A stretch of DNA of 8,681 bases, from the NCBI GenBank assembly GCA_013362555.1, contig JABFVX010000514.1, positions 1 to 8,681 on the forward strand, read 5' to 3'. Of this stretch, positions 1-6,700 are shown piece by piece. Numbering within the stretch: the stretch's first letter is position 1; each line of letters begins with the position of its first letter. The translations under genes and the position numbers were made by a program. Source of the DNA: Mycobacteriaceae bacterium (GTDB lineage Bacteria; Actinomycetota; Actinomycetes; Mycobacteriales; Mycobacteriaceae). Under the pieces are notes generated by a model that did no database searches, was not told the origin of the DNA, and saw nothing but the letters and a program-made list of their open reading frames with translations.

Positions 1-741
1 CGATCCCTCCGGTTTGGCCTGCTCGCGCACCGCCATGACGCCGCCGCGGTTATTCGCCGTCGCCGCGTCGTGGCCGACGGCTTCCAACAGGTTCTGGTGT
101 TTGCGCCACAGCGAGTGCTGCCATTCGATGTGTGCGCTGCCTGGTCCCCGCAGCCCGGGTTCGCGATTGAGCTGATGCCCCTCCGGCAGTGCCGGTTGCC
201 GTCGGTGGTGCGCCATGTCCGGTTCGGCGAATACCTTCGTCCTCTCATTCACACGGTCGAGGATTCCCTGCAATTCCTCGCTCAACTCGACCGTCCGCTG
301 TTGGTAGACCTCCTCCGCGAGCATGTGCGGATCGCCCTCGGCCAGCTCCCGCGCCGCGTCGCCGATCCACTTGATGCTGTCCGGGAGGTCGAGCAAGTCG
401 ACGACGACCTTGACCGCGTCGATCTGTTTGGTCAGCGCGTCGAGGTCCATCGTCGACTCGAGGCTTGTCCCCTGTCGCCGTCGATCAGGCCGGAACAGTG
501 CGTCTTCCAGGAACTCGCGGCTGGCCATCACCTTGGCCAGCTCGGGATGCAGCGGGAGCACTTCGCGCACGACCGTGCCGATGTTCTCGTCGAACCACGG
601 ATAGTGGATCTTGCGGCCGCTCGAATCGACGTTGGCCAGCACATCGGCGATGTGGAGTCGGGCCAGGAAGTCCAGCGCCTCCGGCGAATGCCTGCCGACG
701 GAGCTGAGGCCCGCGGACTCGTGCACGTCCGACGGTTCCCT
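1..741 (-). other. Unassigned, mostly helical region continuing beyond the window
   Basis: Residues 2647-2893. The stretch is predominantly helical, with several amphipathic segments (EALDFLARLHIADVLANV, GTVVREVLPLHPELAKVM, LDALTKQIDAVKVVVDLLDL, QRTVELSEELQGILDRV). A more basic, His-rich and Pro/Gly-rich stretch follows (AHHRRQPALPEGHQ, about 169-210). The segment with Leu/Val heptad-like spacing at about 250-460 could form a coiled-coil or helical bundle. No known family is recognised. The chain is still open at position 1, so the terminal domain, which would be the toxin tip in a polymorphic toxin, lies outside the window. Confidence 0.5.
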
Positions 742-3700
742 GGTGAGGTCGAACCACAGCGTCTTGCCCGTCGAGTGCAGCTCGATGCCGTACCTGTTGG
801 CGAGCCCCGCCATCACCCTGGTGCCCAGGTTGTGCTCGGTCTGGTCCACCACCAGGTCGTCGCGGTGGTGCACGACCGGAAGCTTGTTGTCCCCGTCGCG
901 GATACGCAGGTGCACCGATCTCGAGCCGTCCTGCAGATCGCCGCGCAGCTCGGCGGTGACGTCGATCTTGCCGACGCCGTGCTGGTGGGCGTTGGTCACG
1001 GCCTCCAGGACCAGCAGGTCCGCCGCCCGAATCTGGTCATTGGGCCAGTCGTAGCGCTCCAGCAGCTCTCTGATCTTGCGACGAGCCTCGGCCACTTGCG
1101 TGGGATCACCGTCCACGATGTCGACCTGCTCGACGCGCAGCCTGGAGTCGGCGTGGTCAGGCGCGTGAAACTCCACTTCGACGTGGTGCGCGTCGATCGG
1201 GTCGGCGCGGTGGTGCAGCACATGCTCGCCGATGGCGTCGATGAGCGGCCTGCGCTCACCACTCGCGGTGAGCGGACCGTCGCCCGCGGTGCGTTCCAAG
1301 ACTTCGGAAAATCTCAGCACCAGTCGCGGCGGCCCCGATCCGCCCGCCTCGACGCGATAGTCGACGTCGATCGTGTCGCCGTAGTCCCGCAGCACATCCT
1401 CCACCAAATCCCGGATGTCGCGCCGCTGGTCGACATAGGGCCAGCCTTCGTGGCCTTCACGCGGGAACAGCTCGTGCTGCAGGCGCCCGCGCACTCGCTC
1501 CGCGTGGAGCACATTGGCTGCCTCTTTCTCGGAGGGGAAATACTGCCGCGGCAGCAGCCCTTCGGTCTCCGCGGGCCCGTATCCCCAATCCAGCTGCTGG
1601 CGCGTCGGGGATTCGCCGGTCGGGGTGTAGTCGAGCGCGTCGGGGTGTAGATGCGCGGTTTCGGTCCAGTGCGCCGCCTCCCCGATCACCGCGTGAATGA
1701 CGCGCACCGGCTCGCTCGGGTGGTCGTCCCGGTGCCAGTTGTAGCTCGCGTACCCATCCGCCAGCGCCTGCTCCGGATTGAACTCGCCGTCGCGGAAGCT
1801 GTTGCCCCACAATCCGTCCCGGAGCCACTGCTCGTACAGCGCCGGGTCTCCCCCCATGTGGTCGTAGTATTCCGTCAACGCGCGGGGCACACGGTCGATA
1901 GCAGCGCCGCCGCCTGCCGCGACCAGGCAGGAGCCCGCCTCCCGCACCGCCAGCTGACGGGGGGTGTCCTCGGCGAACTCCGGCGGGAACTGGCCTGCCT
2001 CGATGTAGGCGCGCACCCGGTCGCGGAATGCCTGCGGCTTGGTGGCGTCGGTGACGTTGAAGACCAGCTCCATCCGCCCGGAGCCCGGAGTGATCTCCCG
2101 GGCGAGGGAGAATCGGGTGCCGAGGTCTTTGAAGCTGATCCGCGCGATGTTGAGATTCGACGACTCAACGAACTGGGCTTTCAAACCCTCGGCGACGCTG
2201 GTCAGGTATTCGAGGGTCACCCCCTCGTGTCCGACGACCTGGATGCCCATCTGCCGCAGTTCGCCGACCACGGGGCGGAGGGCGGGATCGACGTCGGGAT
2301 TGGGCACGAGGTGGTGCGCCGTTTGGTGCAGCGCCTCTTCCGCCAGTGGTCGGACGTCGTGCTCGGGCATGTTGAGAGCCGCGGCTATCTGCGCGTCGGT
2401 TCGGCCCGTGCCGGGATGCAGGGCCAGGAGCACTTGCCGCTCCTGCGGCGACAGCGTCGACAAGGCCTCTGACAGCCTGTTCCGATCCGCCCGGCGCAGC
2501 GCGGCGATGCGCGAATCGGTCGGGTCGATGTCGGGCAGGTCCCGGAACGCGTCGCCGAGACTGGTGCGCAGGAGTCGGAGATCGACGTCGGCCATTCGGC
2601 GAACGTCTGCCGAGAGCCGGTCGCCCACCAGCAGCAGCGCCCCGTCCGCGAGCGCCCGCACGTCCCGCACACCGATGTTGAGGTCCGCGGCGACTTCCCG
2701 CTCGCCCCGGTATCCGTCCAGGTGCTGCGCCAGCAGCGAATGCCGCTGCTCGGGCGTCAGCTCCAACAGCGCGTCGCTGAGCGAGCGTCGGTCCGCCCGT
2801 CGCAGCGCCGCCGCGCGCGGGTCGTCGGTCGTGACATTGGGCAGGCTGTCGAAATCCGCCGCGAGGCGGCTCACGAACGTGCGGAATTGCGCCTCCGGCA
2901 TCCGGCGGACATCCGCCAGCAGCGTGTCGACCACTCGGTGCAGCGCCGTTTCCGCCAGTGACCGCACGTCGTCCACAGTCACGTGCATATCGTCGGCGAT
3001 CTGGCGTTCGCTCTTGTACCCGTCGAGGTGTTGGGACAACAGCGCCTGCCGCTCGGGGACCGACAGGTCCAGCATCGCCATCGACAGACTGCGTCGGTCC
3101 GCCAACCGCAGCACCCGGGACCGGGAGTCCGTTGGTTCGACGTCGGGCAGGCGCTCGAACCCCTCCCGGAGCCTGCTGCGGAAGGAATGAAAATCGGATT
3201 CCGATATCCGCAGGAACCGCAGCCGCTGGAGTGTCTCCGCCGTGGCCAAGCCTTCCAGCGACCTGCCGGTGATCCTGGTGAGATCGGCGACTTTGCCCCG
3301 CGCGACCTGCAACGCCGCGTCAGCGAGGCTTCGGACCACATCGGGGGTGCTGTAGTCCGGCGGAAGGAACGTCTCCACGGTCTGCGTCACCCGCTTGCGG
3401 AGCCAGCGCGTAATTCCTTCCCGGTCCGGCGGCGGCAGGACACGGTGCACAGCGCCGTCTTTGACGCCGATGACCTCGTCCAAGCCGCGGACCCCGGACT
3501 CCCGCAGCACATCGCGAACCTGCTCTACCGAGAACGGGGAGTTCACGAGGTCGAGCACCACACGATCGGCTCTGCGCTGGAGGACCTGAGTGCGCACCTC
3601 CTCGACGACCTCGTGCAGAGACCGGGACGTCGAAGAGTAGTAGTCGAAGAGCTTGCCCTCGATGCGGAAATCGGGCGGGCCGCTGCGCGCCGCATGGACG

Positions 3701-6700
3701 TAGTCCGTGGCGATGAGCTCCGGTCTGCGGATGACGTCATAACCCGCCCGAGCCAGGAGCACCGCGGCCGAGTTCTTGCGCCTGGTCGCCTGAATCTCCT
3801 CCGCGGACATGGAGGCATTGACCGGGTCCGGATCTCCCCGCGGCATTGCCTCGTGGTCGGGGACGCGCGAGGGCGCGGTGAAGTCGCCTTCGCCGCGGTC
3901 GCGCCCGAACCGCGCGCCCATCAGCGAATCGGGGCGGCTCTCGCCCGCCACAGCCCGCGAAACACCGTCTTGCAGCGGCGTTTCAGCGCGATAGACGGTC
4001 GAGCCGTCGACGTGCTGCTCCGGCTTGTAGACGATGCCGTACACCCCGGAGACGTCCTCGGACCGCTGCCGTCCGAACTCGTGCCGGTATGGCGGCATCT
4101 CCTGGCCGTTCACGGTCTCGCGGATCCACACGTCACCGCCCTCGCGGTACATCACCGCGAGGTGCGAGCCGACGCCGTTGTTGAGCTCAGCCAAACCGTG
4201 GAACTCCACCGCGACCGCGATCATCACGCCTTCGTCGCGCACCCGGCGGGCCGCGGTGTCCAGGTCCGGGAAGCCGCCCTCGTGCCAGTCCCCCGCCGCT
4301 CGCGTAGCGAAGACGCCGCCGTCCACGCCTGCCGCGCGCGCCTGCTGGGCCTGCTGCCCCTCGAAAGGCGTGACGTCGGGATTGTTGGTGAGCCGCGCGA
4401 GCGTGCCGAGCCCGTCCACCGCGCAAGCGTTCGCAGAACTGGGATCGACCAAGTGGCGCAGGGTATCCGGCCCGTCCAGGTGGTGGCCGCGGGCGCCCGG
4501 CACCGTGATGTCGTCGGTTGGGTGGCCGCCGACCCAGTCCGTCGGCAGATCCCGGCCGACCAGGCCCATCACCTCCCCGCCGGTCTCGGAAACCGGGCGT
4601 TCGGGCACCAGGTCCCCGAATCCCTCGCGGGAGAAGGCCAGCGCGTAGACCCGGCCGGAATCAGCTGAGCTCGAACTGGTTTCGTGGCGGCGCCACAAAT
4701 GTTCCACGTTCGCTTCCAGCTGCGCGCCCGCCCCGAACTCGTAACGCGGGATGTCGCGGACGTCCAGCGTCTGGATCTGCCCGCGGCTGTTGCGCATGAA
4801 CTGCACCCGAGCGCCGTCGGGGTGGTCCGTGAACGTCACGAGGTACGACCCCGGCCTGCCTTGCAGGTGGGCGGCGGCCGCGGCCTTCGACTCGAACCCA
4901 CCCGGATGCGGGTTCGCTCCGGCGCGCTGCGCCCACTCGCGCGCGGACATCGGGCCGTCGCGATGCAACAGGCCGCCGACGTCCACCGCACCGTCGGGCG
5001 TCCACGCGTCCAGCAGGCGCAGCGCGATCGAGCCCGAGTCACTGGGACGCCCTTCCAGCAGGTGGTTCCATTGCCTGCGGCGCTCCTGCACCGCCTCGGG
5101 CACGACGTAGTCGGCCGATCCTTCGCCCACCGCGGGCAGCGGTCCATTGTCGTCGTGCATGCCCAGCCGCGCCGACAGATCCACATATCCGATGTGCCCT
5201 TGGAGCACCTCCCGGTCGATCGTTCCCTGCGGGTTGAGCACCTCGATGTCCGGGATGCCGTCCGGCAGCGTGCTGTAGAACCTGCGCATCTCCAACAGGT
5301 CCGAGATTCCCTGGCGCTGAAACGCATCGGCCTTCGCGCCTTCGCGGACGTTGAACTGCAGCAGTGACGCCGTGTGCCCGCCCGGGGCCGCCTGGTGGGA
5401 GTCGGCTACGCAGTCCATCGTGAGCCCCAGCATCCGCAGCGGCATTCCCGTGGCGCTGAACACGTTCACGTGCGAGGCCCACCCGACATTGCCGAGCGCC
5501 ACCTCCACGTATCCGTCCCTCGGGTTGAACCGCAGCAGGTGCGCCTCAACGCCGAGCGCGGCGGCGGTCTGGTCGATGTGGTTCAGCGACCGGACCAGCG
5601 TCTGCATCGCCGCGCGGTCGGCGCGTTCGTCGGGAGACAGCGTGGCCGAACGCTCCCGCTCGTGGAAGGCGTCGAGCGCCGCCTTGAGGTGCAAACGCGC
5701 CTGCCGGTCACGCCACGCGGGCGGCACTCCGAGCACTGTTTCGCCGAAACCGGGGTCGTTGCCTGCGAGTATCGCCCGCTCATTCCAGCTCAGATCGTGG
5801 TAGGCGCCCGCCTGCGCCGCGGCCTCGGCCGCCAGCCGCTCGGGGGCGTACAGGTTCGTCGCCCGGCGGGCGTCGAGGCGGTCCTCCGCGACGGCGTCGA
5901 ATTGCCGCTCGAGCTCCAGCGCCAGATTGGGGTCGCGGTCCGCCGGGCCGTCGGGCAGCGTCTTGCGAATCGGCACGTCCACCGGCGGGACGTGAGCCGG
6001 GCTGGTCCGGGACTCGGGCAAGTCGATCTGCAGCGCCCGGCCCTTGTCGTGCGAACCGAACGTGACCTCGCCCGCGAGCAGGCCGGTGACCCAGAGGTCC
6101 CGGCCGACTTCGCTCGCGTCGAGGTGCCCGGCCTCGTACAGCTTCATCGTGGGGTCGGCGTCCAGCACGGTCAGGCGCAACGTGCGGCCCGACCCGTCCT
6201 CCGGGTGCACCACTTCGCACTGGACGGTGAGGTCGCCAAAGGCGAGCCCGGCCCCCATCACCTCGGCCAGGATCATCTCCACGTCGCGGAAGTGGGCCTC
6301 GTTCCCCCAATTGTCGTTGGACATCTTGTCGGTCACCCAGCCCACGGCGCCGTCGATGGCCCTCTGGATGCGAGCTCCGGTGGGCTCGCCCTCGACGGCG
6401 GGAACCCGGAAACTCTCCGGAACGGAGAGCCCCGCCCCGACCTGGCCGAGGGCATCGAGGTCCACCCACCGCGCACCCCACTCCGGGGCGAACGCCGGAT
6501 GCGCGGGCGATCCGGTGGAATCATGCACATGGCTGCGCGACGAGATGTGGACTCGGTTGTCCTGGATCTGGTAGTCGGCGGCGCGGCTGGCGACTTCGCC
6601 CGGGTCGATGAACGTCAGCGACTCGACGTAGTGCGTCAGGTCGCCGCCGTCTGCGGCTCTGCTGAGCGCCGTGGCGCCCTCGCCCTCCCCGATCACGTGC

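Noticed and set aside
742..1098. A separate anti-sigma factor gene
   Set aside because: The frame continues unbroken on both sides, so this is a domain and not a gene.
70..1650. Plus-strand open frame of 526 codons
   Set aside because: It is the codon-aligned antisense of the giant gene. In GC-rich coding DNA this frame stays open by chance because TTA, CTA and TCA codons are rare in the real gene. The product is Arg/Val/His-rich with no domain pattern.
2305..3213. A stand-alone sigma factor gene
   Set aside because: Only the region-4-like part is present, in three copies, with no region 2 and no start or stop codon. It is in frame with the surrounding giant protein.
2983..4668. Plus-strand open frame of 561 codons, plus the other codon-aligned frames at 1651-2472, 4684-5367 and 7474-8076
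   Set aside because: Antisense shadows of the same gene. There is no ribosome binding site pattern and no recognisable protein family.
5780..6481. Minus-strand open frame of 233 codons in a different frame, very rich in Gly, Arg and Pro
   Set aside because: It is an out-of-frame shadow of the giant gene. Its composition is what a shifted reading of GC-rich codons gives.
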